From Clostridia bacterium (GTDB lineage: Bacteria > Bacillota > Clostridia > Christensenellales > UBA1242): a stretch of DNA of 28,681 nt. The notes under the pieces are model-generated. The model was not told where the DNA came from. It did no database searches and worked only from the letters and a program-made list of their open reading frames with translations. Position 1 is the stretch's first letter, and each line of letters opens with the position of its first letter. The translations under genes were made by a program, and so were the position numbers. Positions 1-7,897 of the stretch are shown piece after piece. The DNA lies in the NCBI GenBank assembly GCA_028694075.1, contig JAQUUD010000006.1:1-28681 (forward strand), written 5' to 3'.

Positions 1-844
1 TTGCACACTGAAAAAACATAATGAACATAATCGGATAAAGTGCAAGAATATCTAATTTTCCAACATATCCTATTCTCGAAGCAAATTGTATTAAATCATA
101 TAAGGCACTTGATTGAAAAAATGAAACGCTTTGATAAACATAATAAAACGAAAAAAATATAAAAAAGCAAACACTTGCAGAAAAAATTGAATATCTCATC
201 AACTTTCTCCCATAATTATTTTCAATTTTTATTTTATCAATTATTATAAACAAAAATATAAAATCACAAAACCAAAAAGAATAATTATAAACGCCATTAA
301 AAAACCCGATTAAACCATTGTTTTCATAAATATTAAAGCCGAAATTTGCAAGAGAAGAAATCCAAATAGCTGAGCATATTACAATTCCAGAAATAATGAC
401 ATAATAAAAAACTTCTAAACTTCTTCCAAATGCTTTAAGCCCTTTATATACCAAAGCATTAATTACTGGAATTATACAAATTAAATATACAAGAATAGTT
501 GCCTTATCATATAATGCCAACTTCAAATAATGAAAATTTTCCTGTAATACATAATCTAATTTTATTATAAAGAAAATAAATAATATTATAAAAACAACTT
601 TAATAAAAAACTTATTTATATACATTGATAGTATTTCTTTTAGTGAATTATTATTATACTTTTCTTTCAATTTAATAAAAAAATATAAAATTAATAATTC
701 AGTCAAAAAAATAAAACCAAGGCATAAAATAGCACCGTAACCATTTGCTTTAAATAATAACGATGGCAATATTATTAGTTTTGAAGCAAACAGCATAATT
801 GAACAAAAAAATGCTGTTTGTCGCGTGCTAATCATTTCATTCAT
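1..844 (-). CDS. gerAB: GerAB-family spore germinant receptor permease subunit, partial (C-terminus beyond the window)
   Basis: The frame is open from the ATG at 844 to the window edge (281 codons, no stop), so the C-terminus is missing; family members are about 360 residues. The protein starts MNEMISTRQ, like the short N-terminus before the conserved SxRQ motif of GerAB/GerKB proteins. It is very hydrophobic, with about seven or eight membrane segments visible. A late segment reads ASRIGYVGKLDILALYP, resembling the family's conserved R-x-D stretch before a membrane helix. GerAB belongs to the amino acid/polyamine/organocation transporter superfamily and, with GerAA and GerAC, forms the nutrient germinant receptor in the spore inner membrane. 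The start overlaps the gerAA stop by eight bases (stop 837-839), so the two are probably translationally coupled. The ATG at 835 is an alternative start. A gerAC-like lipoprotein gene would be expected next, beyond base 1. Confidence 0.87.
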   Translation of the reverse strand, partial: MNEMISTRQTAFFCSIMLFASKLIILPSLLFKANGYGAILCLGFIFLTELLILYFFIKLKEKYNNNSLKEILSMYINKFFIKVVFIILFIFFIIKLDYVLQENFHYLKLALYDKATILVYLICIIPVINALVYKGLKAFGRSLEVFYYVIISGIVICSAIWISSLANFGFNIYENNGLIGFFNGVYNYSFWFCDFIFLFIIIDKIKIENNYGRKLMRYSIFSASVCFFIFFSFYYVYQSVSFFQSSALYDLIQFASRIGYVGKLDILALYPIMFIMFFQCA

Positions 845-2282
845 CTTTAATTCTTACCTCGTTCTTATCAATTAAACTTTTTGGCCTCGTTGTCATTTTA
901 TAAATTGGTTGCATAAAAACGCCATCTTTTAAATCCTTAACGGTGCGTGGTGCATACGGCGTTAAATAAGGCGTGCCGTAATTTTGCATTGTTGCCAGTT
1001 CATTTATGATATAAATCATTCCGCCAATAATTCCCAAAATTCCAATTGTCCCACCAATAATTAAAAAAATTGCTCTTAAAATGGTAAGTTGCGCTGTTTC
1101 ATCAGGCACTATATAAATCGTAATGATGCTCATCGCAATTATAATAACTCCGGGCGGGGAAATTAAGCCCGCATTCACTCCAGTCTGACCTAAAATTAAA
1201 GCCCCCACAATTGAAGTTGCTAAACCTAAATATCTAGGAAGCCTCAAACTGACTTCATAAAGTATTTGAAAAAGTATTAATATAAAAATCAGTTCAATAA
1301 ATGGAGTGAATGGCAAACCTTCGGTTGAGTTGCTTATTGTAATTAAAAACCTGAGTGGTAAAATATTATGATGAAAAAGTCTGAAAGACAAATAAAGCCC
1401 GGGGGAAATTACTGCCGCAAGAATACCCATTATCCTGATAATCCTAATAAAACTAGTGTAAATAGGGTTAGTATAGTAATCATTAGAATTTTGTATATCT
1501 TCAAAAATCATAAATGGGATTGTTAAAACAACGGGCGAGCCTTCAACAATTATTGCAGCTCTGCCTTCAAGCATCTTTGCGCTTACTATATCGGGCTTTT
1601 CAGCAATTCCTGCCTGCTTAAAAAAACTTGTCTGACCTTTTTGTAAAAAAGATAAAATATAATGCGTATCTATCACGCCATCAATATTGATATTTTGAAG
1701 TTTTTTGGAAATGTCTTTAACAATTTCTGGTTTTATTATATCTTTTAAATAACATAACACAACCATCGTCTTTGTGTATTTTCCAATTTCAAATTCCTTC
1801 AAAACGAGTTTATCTGTTGGCAATCGCTTTCTCAGCATTGAAATGTTTTTCTTTGCATTCTCTGTAAAGCCAACTCTTGGTCCATACAAGACTGCTGATG
1901 TGGGTGGTTCAGTTGGCATTCTTATTGGAACTTCTTCTATATCGATTAAAATGCAACTGTCTTCACCATCAACAAAAAGTGCCACTTTTCCTGCAAGCAT
2001 ACCCGCAATGATTTCATCATCGGCAGTTTCGGAATTTTCTATTTTTTCAATACTGGCAGTCGTGATAATATTTTTTTTAATATAATCCACAGAAATTTCA
2101 TTGATATTTTTCGTTAATGGCAACAAAATCATATCAGTTAAAAGCTGATCATTAATAATACTTTTTATGTATATAATTGCAATACTTTTATTGCCTTTGT
2201 TTAAAACCTTGCTTAAAACATCAATGTTGTCATTAAGCCGTTTTCTAAAATATTCAATATTTTCCTGACAAGATAAAAACAT
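837..2282 (-). CDS. gerAA: GerA-family spore germinant receptor subunit A
   Basis: A 481-residue protein with the GerA family layout: a soluble N-terminal half of about 280 residues, then a membrane half. The N-terminus (ENIEYFRKRL) matches the family opening. GPRVGFTEN near residue 135 is the conserved GPR-x-GF motif, followed by N-x-x-x-x-RKRL. GRAAIIVEGSPVVLTIP near residue 240 is the family's DG-x-P motif region. Several membrane segments follow (about residues 285-430) and then a short basic tail. GerAA is a structural subunit of the nutrient germinant receptor; it acts in the inner spore membrane and starts germination in response to amino acids or sugars. It is the first gene of a minus-strand operon with gerAB. 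A sequence matching a sigma-G promoter lies just upstream (2303-2333). A GAG element about ten bases before the ATG is the only plausible ribosome binding site; the AAGG closer in is probably too near. Confidence 0.93.
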   Translation of the reverse strand: MFLSCQENIEYFRKRLNDNIDVLSKVLNKGNKSIAIIYIKSIINDQLLTDMILLPLTKNINEISVDYIKKNIITTASIEKIENSETADDEIIAGMLAGKVALFVDGEDSCILIDIEEVPIRMPTEPPTSAVLYGPRVGFTENAKKNISMLRKRLPTDKLVLKEFEIGKYTKTMVVLCYLKDIIKPEIVKDISKKLQNINIDGVIDTHYILSFLQKGQTSFFKQAGIAEKPDIVSAKMLEGRAAIIVEGSPVVLTIPFMIFEDIQNSNDYYTNPIYTSFIRIIRIMGILAAVISPGLYLSFRLFHHNILPLRFLITISNSTEGLPFTPFIELIFILILFQILYEVSLRLPRYLGLATSIVGALILGQTGVNAGLISPPGVIIIAMSIITIYIVPDETAQLTILRAIFLIIGGTIGILGIIGGMIYIINELATMQNYGTPYLTPYAPRTVKDLKDGVFMQPIYKMTTRPKSLIDKNEVRIKDE

Positions 2283-2302
2283 ACCTTAATTAACTCCGCT
2301 TT

Positions 2303-2333
2303 TAGTATGCTTTTATTGCAGATAATTTATTCA
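2303..2333 (-). promoter_or_regulatory. Sigma-G-type promoter of the gerA operon
   Basis: Read on the minus strand, TGAATA (2333-2328) is followed by an 18-base spacer and CATACTA (2309-2303). From memory, both boxes match the consensus for the forespore factor sigma-G (TGAATA, 17-18 bases, CATACTA). The predicted start of transcription is near 2296, about 14 bases before the gerAA ATG. GerA-type receptor operons are established SigG targets in Bacillus, and sigG itself lies at 7932-8705. Confidence 0.82.
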
Positions 2334-2487
2334 AATGTAATTTTGAAATCTAAGAGAAACCAAGTTTGTCTAATTTTGTTTTGAAAATTACAATGTTTTG
2401 TTTATGCTGATTTTAATTGAATTATAAGTTGGTTGATTTTAAGTTTAATAAGAATTTTTGATGATTTGTCTTGGTTAAATTAAAAAG

Positions 2488-2579
2488 GCGGGCGAAAGTA
2501 AATTTTAGCTTCGCTAAAATTTTGCAAGTGCTTTTTTAAAGCACTTGCTCCGGGCTTTTCAAGCCCGGCTTTCGCCCGC
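2488..2579. repeat. Cloverleaf inverted-repeat element 1 (outer stem plus three perfect hairpins)
   Basis: An outer stem of 11 perfect base pairs (2488-2498 with 2569-2579) encloses three back-to-back perfect hairpins: 2500-2509/2513-2522 (10 bp, loop TTC), 2524-2534/2538-2548 (11 bp, loop TTT) and 2550-2557/2561-2568 (8 bp, loop TTC). Only three single T bases (2499, 2523, 2549) are unpaired at the junction. Beyond a G-G mismatch (2487/2580), three more pairs extend the outer stem. The GC-rich outer and third stems stand out in this AT-rich region. It lies 20 bases after the glycosyltransferase stop, so it could end that transcript, but a simple terminator does not need this architecture. 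Compare 7514-7612. Confidence 0.9.
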
Positions 2580-2598
2580 GTTTAATATCAACTTCAGT

Positions 2599-3840
2599 TT
2601 ATTTTTTCATATTTTCCAAATAATATGATTTATAAGTTAATGCAACATCTTCCCAGAACACACTAAATTCTTTTTGCGCCTTTTCAGATACTTTTTTAAG
2701 TTTGTTTCTATCTGAAAAAATTTCAATAATTTTATCAGCAAAGGATTCAGCATTATTTTCACAAATAAATCCGTTTTCGCCATCTTTAATTATAGAAGCG
2801 GAAACTGTTTGATTAATTGCCAGCAAGGCAGTGCCTTGAACAGACGCCTCAATTCTTGAAAGCGAACACGTTTCATACATTGACGGAAGCAAAAACAAAT
2901 CTGCTCTTGCATACAATGCCAAAAGATCATTTAGTTTTGCAACATAACCGGTGAAAATAATATTTTGCCCCACACCCAGTTTTTCGGCTTTTTGTTTTAA
3001 AGATTTTAAAAGCGAGCCTGTCCCCACAATAATCGCAATAAAATTAAAATCCCTTTCTTTCAAAATCCCAAGTGCCTCAATCATTAATTCCAAATTTTTC
3101 ACCCTTACAAGCCTGCCAACACTAACTAACATCGGAACGCTTTGTTTAAGGTTATATTTTCTTTCAATTTCTTTTATTGCTTCAAGGTCATCAAGTTTTC
3201 TCATATTCGTTCCGTTCGGAATCAAATATATTGGAACTTTTATTCCATATTTTTCCGCAATTTTTTTGCTAAACTCATACATTGTGAAAACTGCATCAAC
3301 CATATTGAAAATCTTTACTACATTTAAAAGCAAAAATTTAGTTAAAACTGCACTTTTTGTAATCATTTTAAAATCAATTTCATATTGACTATGAAAAGTG
3401 GCAAAAACCGGAATTTTTCGTGATTTACCCAGTTTTGCAGCAAATTTGCCCATTGCAAAAGGGCTATGAAAATGAATAATATCAATTTTGAGTTTTTTCA
3501 AGTAAGAAGTAAATTTCCTATCTTGTTCGGGATAAGGAGAATATCCAACTTTAAGTTTTGAAAGATACAAAGATTTTGCGCCTATAACTAAATATTCACT
3601 TTTAATGGTTGTTTCACCTTTATACTTTGGCACACAAACAACCACATTAAAACACTTGCTCATTTGACAAGCAATATTATGCAAAACCGAGATAACTCCG
3701 TCCATAGACGGATAAAAACTATCGCAGAAATATGCGATTGTTTTTTTACCGTTTGAGTTAAACTCTTCTATTTTTTTATATATTTGTTCGGAATATTTTT
3801 TTTCTCGCTTAATTAATTCCGATTTAACACTATGTTCCAT
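2599..3840 (-). CDS. GT4-family glycosyltransferase
   Basis: A 413-residue protein from the ATG at 3840. The N-terminal GT-B domain has DSFYPSMDGV, the loop typical of GT4 enzymes, then DIIHFHSPFAMG and ATFHSQYEID. The C-terminal domain opens with PMLVSVGRLVRVKN and ends with the donor-binding E-x7-E motif in MYETCSLSRIEAS. The closest families by these motifs are glycosyltransferases acting on diacylglycerol or other membrane lipids, using a nucleotide sugar on the cytoplasmic face of the membrane; the exact sugar and acceptor cannot be read from the sequence. A GTG at 3855 would extend the frame by five codons, but it lies upstream of the consensus -10 box (3847-3852), so a transcript from that promoter cannot contain it. 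No other start codon occurs before the DSFYPSMDG motif. There is no ribosome binding site before 3840, which predicts a leaderless mRNA. Confidence 0.86.
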   Translation of the reverse strand: MEHSVKSELIKREKKYSEQIYKKIEEFNSNGKKTIAYFCDSFYPSMDGVISVLHNIACQMSKCFNVVVCVPKYKGETTIKSEYLVIGAKSLYLSKLKVGYSPYPEQDRKFTSYLKKLKIDIIHFHSPFAMGKFAAKLGKSRKIPVFATFHSQYEIDFKMITKSAVLTKFLLLNVVKIFNMVDAVFTMYEFSKKIAEKYGIKVPIYLIPNGTNMRKLDDLEAIKEIERKYNLKQSVPMLVSVGRLVRVKNLELMIEALGILKERDFNFIAIIVGTGSLLKSLKQKAEKLGVGQNIIFTGYVAKLNDLLALYARADLFLLPSMYETCSLSRIEASVQGTALLAINQTVSASIIKDGENGFICENNAESFADKIIEIFSDRNKLKKVSEKAQKEFSVFWEDVALTYKSYYLENMKK

Positions 3841-3846
3841 AGTCAC

Positions 3847-3875
3847 ATTATACACTTGCGACTTACAACTGTCAA
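3847..3875 (-). promoter_or_regulatory. Consensus sigma-A promoter for the glycosyltransferase
   Basis: On the minus strand TTGACA (3875-3870), a 17-base spacer and TATAAT (3852-3847) form a perfect consensus promoter. The ATG at 3840 comes six bases after the -10 box, so transcription should start at or next to the start codon. Confidence 0.88.
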
Positions 3876-3946
3876 TTTTTTAATTACAATAAAAACCAAA
3901 ATAAAACTTGATGCAACTAAAAAAGTACAAATATTTTTGAAAAGAG

Positions 3947-3976
3947 TTGTATTTTGCTAGTGTTTTAAGTTAATAT
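3947..3976 (+). promoter_or_regulatory. Probable promoter of dus
   Basis: TTGTAT (3947-3952), an 18-base spacer and TAATAT (3971-3976). The ATG of dus follows seven bases after the -10 box with no ribosome binding site between. The -35 box is weaker than that of the divergent gene. Confidence 0.6.
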
Positions 3977-3983
3977 TTAAGAA

Positions 3984-4913
3984 ATGAAAATTGCAAATTT
4001 AAATTTTAAATCAAATTTATTTCTAGCACCAATGGCGGGAGTCACTGATTTTGCATTCAGGAGTTTAGCGCGTGAGTTCGGGGCGGGTTTTTCTTATACC
4101 GAAATGATAAGCGCCAAAGGTTTAATTTACTCAAAAAATTCAGATGTTTATCAAAAAATGCTTTTTACTCTGCCAACCGAAAATCCCGTTGCGGTGCAAA
4201 TTTTTGGCGGTGAGCCTGAAATTATGGCAAAGGCGTGCCAGTGCCCTGAAATTCAAAAATTTGACATCGTTGATATTAATATGGGTTGCCCAGCACCAAA
4301 AATTATTAAAAACGGAGAAGGTTCGTGCCTTTTAAAAGATTTAAAACTTGCAAAACAAATTGCAGAGTGTTGTGTCAAAGCAAGTTCAAAGCCGATAACA
4401 GTTAAAATGCGCTGTGGTTTTGATAATAACTCAAATGTGAGTTTGGAACTTGGTAGAATGCTTGAAGAAGCGGGTGTTAGTGCAATTTGCATTCACGCCC
4501 GCACAAGACAGCAGTTTTATTCCGGAAGCGTGGATTATGACATTATCGCTTCTCTCAAAGCAAAATTAAAAATTCCCGTTATTGGAAACGGAGATGTTTT
4601 CGATAAAGAGTCTTATAAAAAAATGAAGGGCACCGGCGTTGATGCAATTATGATTGGGCGAGGGGCACTAGGTCGACCTTGGATTTTTGGTTCACTTTTG
4701 CAGGATAATTTTAAGGTTGACAAAAAGGAAGTCATAAAAAAACATTTCAAATTGCTGGAACAAATTTATCCAGAAAGATTTATAGTAACGCATATGAGAA
4801 AGCATCTATTGTGGTATGTTAAAGAAATGCCAAGCGCAAATAAACTAAGGTTGAAACTTTGCAATATTGAGTCAGCAAGTCAAGCATTCACGCTTCTTGA
4901 CGAGATTTTTTAA
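3984..4913 (+). CDS. dus: tRNA-dihydrouridine synthase
   Basis: A 309-residue flavoprotein of usual Dus length. It reduces particular uridines in tRNA to dihydrouridine using FMN and NAD(P)H. The TIM-barrel motifs appear in order: APMAGVTDFAFR (FMN binding) near residue 15, QIFGGEP, DINMGCPAPK with the catalytic cysteine at about residue 102, VKMRCG with the FMN-contacting lysine, ICIHARTRQQFYSG, PVIGNGDV and MIGRGALGRPWIF. The layout is closest to DusB-type enzymes, but the subtype is an inference. It stands alone and is divergent from the glycosyltransferase. No Shine-Dalgarno sequence precedes the ATG, and the probable -10 box ends seven bases before it, so this mRNA may be leaderless. Confidence 0.95.
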   Translation: MKIANLNFKSNLFLAPMAGVTDFAFRSLAREFGAGFSYTEMISAKGLIYSKNSDVYQKMLFTLPTENPVAVQIFGGEPEIMAKACQCPEIQKFDIVDINMGCPAPKIIKNGEGSCLLKDLKLAKQIAECCVKASSKPITVKMRCGFDNNSNVSLELGRMLEEAGVSAICIHARTRQQFYSGSVDYDIIASLKAKLKIPVIGNGDVFDKESYKKMKGTGVDAIMIGRGALGRPWIFGSLLQDNFKVDKKEVIKKHFKLLEQIYPERFIVTHMRKHLLWYVKEMPSANKLRLKLCNIESASQAFTLLDEIF

Positions 4914-4948
4914 TTTTTTCAGTTCGGTTATATAATTTTAAATGCTTG

Positions 4949-4976
4949 TTGACCTAATAAATTGTTGCAATATATT
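4949..4976 (+). promoter_or_regulatory. Promoter of the small gene at 5003
   Basis: TTGACC (4949-4954), a 16-base spacer and TATATT (4971-4976), about 27 bases before the ATG. A strong AAGGAG ribosome binding site (4990-4995) lies between. Confidence 0.6.
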
Positions 4977-5002
4977 AACGCAACGAAACAAGGAGAAAAA
5001 TA

Positions 5003-5179
5003 ATGGCGGGAAAACAAAAACAAGATGCTCAATCGGAGAATGAAGCAGAATACGTAACAATAATCAACAAAAAAGGATATATCGTATCAATGACAATGGA
5101 AGAAGCAGAGAAACGAAAACTAATAAGGAAAACGACTCCATTAGAAACAGCAAGTGGGGAAAAATTTGATATTAAATAA
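5003..5179 (+). CDS. Small hypothetical protein, 58 residues
   Basis: An intact frame of 58 codons that starts MAGKQKQDAQ and ends SGEKFDIK. It has a strong AAGGAG eight bases before the ATG and its own recognisable promoter, which together make it a credible gene despite its size. The product is soluble and highly charged: a Gln/Glu-rich N-terminus, a central stretch YVTIINKKGYIVSM that could form a beta hairpin, then MTMEEAEKRKLIRK, likely a basic helix. There are no membrane segments or cysteines. I do not recognise the family. It sits alone between dus and pgk, all on the plus strand. Confidence 0.68.
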   Translation: MAGKQKQDAQSENEAEYVTIINKKGYIVSMTMEEAEKRKLIRKTTPLETASGEKFDIK

Positions 5180-5296
5180 TTAGTTAGAGATTTAATAAAG
5201 ATTTTATCGCAAATAATTTTATTGTTCTGTTAAATTTGGAATAATTTTTTGAATTTATAAAAAAAATAAAATTAATTAGAAAATCACAAATTTGTT

Positions 5297-5325
5297 TTGA
5301 TTTTATTACTTGGTTTTGCTATTAT
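5297..5325 (+). promoter_or_regulatory. Promoter of pgk-tpiA
   Basis: TTGATT (5297-5302), a 17-base spacer and TATTAT (5320-5325), about 63 bases before the pgk ATG. The leader includes the AAAGGGAG ribosome binding site. Confidence 0.65.
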
Positions 5326-5388
5326 TTTATATAAGGTTAATTATTTAAATTTTGTCAAAGCATTTGGCAGAAGAAAGGGAGAAAAATT

Positions 5389-6588
5389 ATGAAAAAAACA
5401 ATCGAAGACATTGAAGTACAAAATAAAAGGGTTTTATTAAGAGTGGACTTTAATGTGCCACTTGATGAAAACGGAAAAATTACTGATGATACAAGAATAA
5501 AAAAAGAAGTGCCTACAATAAAATATTTGCTTTCAAAAGGAGCAAAACTTATTATTTGTTCTCATTTGGGCAGACCAGATGGAAAAGTTGTGCCAAGCCT
5601 ATCGCTTGAACCTCTTATAAAAAAACTTGTAAGCATTTTTCCAACAATAAAAATCAAATTTGCTTTTGATTGCGTAGGTCCGCAGGTTGAAAAATTGGCA
5701 AAAGAATTAAAAAGCGGAGAAATATTATTGCTTGAAAATTTAAGATTTCATATTGAAGAAGAAAAAAATGACCCTATTTTTGCGAAGAAACTTGCTAAAC
5801 TTGCTGATTTCTATGTTGATGATGCCTTTGGCACGGCTCACAGAAACCACGCATCAATTTCAGGCGTTGCCCGCTTGCTTCCAAGCGCAGTGGGATTTCT
5901 TATGGGCAAGGAAGTTAATACAATCTTAGGTGTTTTAGAAAACCCAGTGCGACCGTTTGTTGTTGTGCTTGGCGGAGCAAAAGTTTCTGATAAAATTTAT
6001 ATGGTGTTGAATTTAATAAAAAAAGCCGATGTGATATTAATCGGTGGAGGTATGGCTTATACATTTTTAAAAGCAAAGGGTTATGAAATAGGAAATTCGC
6101 TTATTGATGAAGAGAACGTTGAACTTGCGAAAGAATTGCTTATTGAAGCCGAAAGCAAAAAAGTTAAAATCGTGTTACCTGTTGACCATAAATGCGGGAC
6201 TGCTTTTTCATCAGATGTTAAGGCTAAAAGATATAAAACAAAAAAATTTCCAAAGGGTTATATTGGTATGGATATTGGTCCGAAAACAATTTCAATATTT
6301 ACTAGATATCTTAAAAAAGCAAGAACAATTATATGGAATGGACCGATGGGCGTTTTTGAATTTGAACAATTTTCTCAAGGGACTGAAAAAGTTGCAAGAG
6401 CAGTTGCACGCAATAAGAAAGCCAAAGCAATCGTGGGTGGGGGTGACAGCATTGCATCATTAAAACTTTTGGAACTTGATAAGAAAATTTATCATATTTC
6501 AACCGGCGGTGGCGCAAGTTTAAAACTTTTTGAAGGTTCTATTCTGCCCGGAGTTGAAGTAATTGACAATAAGGAGGAAAATGAATAA
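5389..6588 (+). CDS. pgk: Phosphoglycerate kinase
   Basis: A 399-residue protein of normal length. It transfers the acyl phosphate of 1,3-bisphosphoglycerate to ADP in glycolysis (reversible), in the cytoplasm. Motifs in order: RVDFNVPLDENG with TDDTRI (substrate binding), SHLGRPDGK, LLENLRFH, DDAFGTAHRNHAS, LGGAKVSDKI, GGGMAYTFLKAKG, the nucleotide-binding WNGPMGVFEFEQF, IVGGGDS and HISTGGGASLKLFEG. An AAAGGGAG ribosome binding site precedes the ATG. It forms an operon with tpiA, whose start overlaps its last eight bases. gap, often next to pgk, is not in the window. Confidence 0.98.
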   Translation: MKKTIEDIEVQNKRVLLRVDFNVPLDENGKITDDTRIKKEVPTIKYLLSKGAKLIICSHLGRPDGKVVPSLSLEPLIKKLVSIFPTIKIKFAFDCVGPQVEKLAKELKSGEILLLENLRFHIEEEKNDPIFAKKLAKLADFYVDDAFGTAHRNHASISGVARLLPSAVGFLMGKEVNTILGVLENPVRPFVVVLGGAKVSDKIYMVLNLIKKADVILIGGGMAYTFLKAKGYEIGNSLIDEENVELAKELLIEAESKKVKIVLPVDHKCGTAFSSDVKAKRYKTKKFPKGYIGMDIGPKTISIFTRYLKKARTIIWNGPMGVFEFEQFSQGTEKVARAVARNKKAKAIVGGGDSIASLKLLELDKKIYHISTGGGASLKLFEGSILPGVEVIDNKEENE

Positions 6589-7348
6589 TATATATTTTGC
6601 AAACTTTAAAATGAACTTAACCTTTGCTGAAATTGAAGCATATGTTAAGTCTTTAAAAAATCTTATAGATTTAAATAGCAATCACATTGGGTTATTCGTG
6701 CCGTTTACGGCATTGAAACAAACAAAGGATATTTTAAACGGTTTAAGCATATTAACCGGAGCACAAAATGTTCATCAAGAAGAAGCGGGGGCTTTTACAG
6801 GCGAAATTAACGCACAAATGTTAAAAGAATGTGGCACAGATATTGCAATAGTCGGACACAGTGAAAGACGAAAATATTTTAAAGAGAAAGACTACGAAAT
6901 AAACAAAAAAATTAAACAATTAATGAAATACAACATAAAGGTTGTGTTATGCATTGGCGAAACCAAAGAAGAAAGAACTTCGGGGAACACAAAAAAAGTT
7001 ATTTATACGCAGTTAAGAGAGGCTCTTGCCGGACTTTATGAAAACGAACTGGATAATATGATAATTGCATATGAGCCGGTTTGGGCAATCGGGACTGGTG
7101 AAAATGCCACAAATAAAATGATTGAAGAAGTATCTCAAATAATCAGACAAACAATAAAAGATTTATATAATAAGAATATTGCAGAGAAATTTCCTGTGAT
7201 ATATGGAGGAAGCGTAACAGTTAAAAATATAAAACTTTTATCCAAAATAAAAAATATAAACGGATTTCTAATTGGCGGGGCAAGTTTGAATTATAATACT
7301 TTTGCCGAAATAATCAATGAAAAAATGAAAAAAACAGCAAATGTTTAA
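6581..7348 (+). CDS. tpiA: Triose-phosphate isomerase
   Basis: A 255-residue TIM-barrel enzyme that interconverts dihydroxyacetone phosphate and glyceraldehyde 3-phosphate. FANFKMN near residue 6 carries the conserved Asn and Lys (most homologues have NWKMN, so Phe replaces Trp). The catalytic His is residue 93 in GHSERR, the catalytic Glu is residue 165 in AYEPVWAIGTG, and YGGSV and GFLIGGASL form the phosphate-binding end. I chose the ATG at 6581 because it lies four bases after a perfect AAGGAGG (6571-6577); an upstream in-frame TTG at 6563 would put that ribosome binding site inside the gene. It overlaps pgk by eight bases, so coupling is likely. A terminator overlaps its stop codon. Confidence 0.97.
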   Translation: MNNIYFANFKMNLTFAEIEAYVKSLKNLIDLNSNHIGLFVPFTALKQTKDILNGLSILTGAQNVHQEEAGAFTGEINAQMLKECGTDIAIVGHSERRKYFKEKDYEINKKIKQLMKYNIKVVLCIGETKEERTSGNTKKVIYTQLREALAGLYENELDNMIIAYEPVWAIGTGENATNKMIEEVSQIIRQTIKDLYNKNIAEKFPVIYGGSVTVKNIKLLSKIKNINGFLIGGASLNYNTFAEIINEKMKKTANV

Positions 7349-7360
7349 CCGCTGTTTTTT
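7331..7360 (+). terminator. Rho-independent terminator of pgk-tpiA
   Basis: Stem AAAACAGC (7331-7338) pairs with GCTGTTTT (7351-7358) around a 12-base loop, followed by more T bases. The left arm lies inside the last tpiA codons, so the gene and its terminator overlap. Confidence 0.8.
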
Positions 7361-7513
7361 ATTTGAAAATTTTTAATTTTGAATAATATATTAAAGATTT
7401 TTAATTGAACTATTAATAATAAATAACAATGATTATAACGATTATTATAACAAAGTTGAATTAAAAAAATCATAGTTTTATTGAAACAATCTTGCCTGTA
7501 AAATCAGACACCC

Positions 7514-7612
7514 CGCCGGCAGAATGTTTTTTAAGCCAAAGGCTTAAAAAACAAAAGCAAAACATTTTGTTTTGCTTTAAAGACTGCCTTTGGCAGTCTT
7601 ATTCTGCCGGCG
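7514..7612. repeat. Cloverleaf inverted-repeat element 2 (same architecture as 2488-2579)
   Basis: An outer stem of 12 perfect base pairs (7514-7525 with 7601-7612) encloses three perfect hairpins: 7526-7537/7541-7552 (12 bp, loop AAA), 7554-7564/7568-7578 (11 bp, loop TTT) and 7580-7588/7592-7600 (9 bp, loop TTT). Only bases 7553 and 7579 are unpaired at the junction. As in element 1, the outer stem continues after one mismatch (7513/7613). The sequence has no obvious similarity to element 1, so only the shape is shared. It lies between the tpiA terminator and sigG. The rest of this 580-base gap (7361-7513 and 7613-7897) is AT-rich with no gene that I can support. Confidence 0.9.
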
Positions 7613-7897
7613 TGGGCTTTGCACTCGCCCTCTCTACAAATAAATCCAGATTATAAGGTGAATAGTTCTCACTTTAATCAACCCGCAAATTCAGCAAAAA
7701 ACTAGGGCTTATTAATTTTTCATACATAAGAAAAAATATACTTCTTTTAACGGGCTTTGCTATCTGCATTTTTACTAGGCAATTTTTTAGTTTGAAAAAT
7801 ATTATTAAATTATATTGGTTTTAAATATTAATTAAAAGATTTTAATTATTTTTTCAACATTGCATTATTATTTGAATATATTTTTTTTTATTGTCAA

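Noticed and set aside
1774..2085. A 103-codon frame antisense to gerAA
   Set aside because: It lies entirely within the well-supported gerAA gene and has no start signals or family features.
3841..3855. GTG at 3855 as the start of the glycosyltransferase
   Set aside because: It lies upstream of a perfect -10 box (3847-3852), so the transcript from that promoter cannot include it. The ATG at 3840 is used instead.
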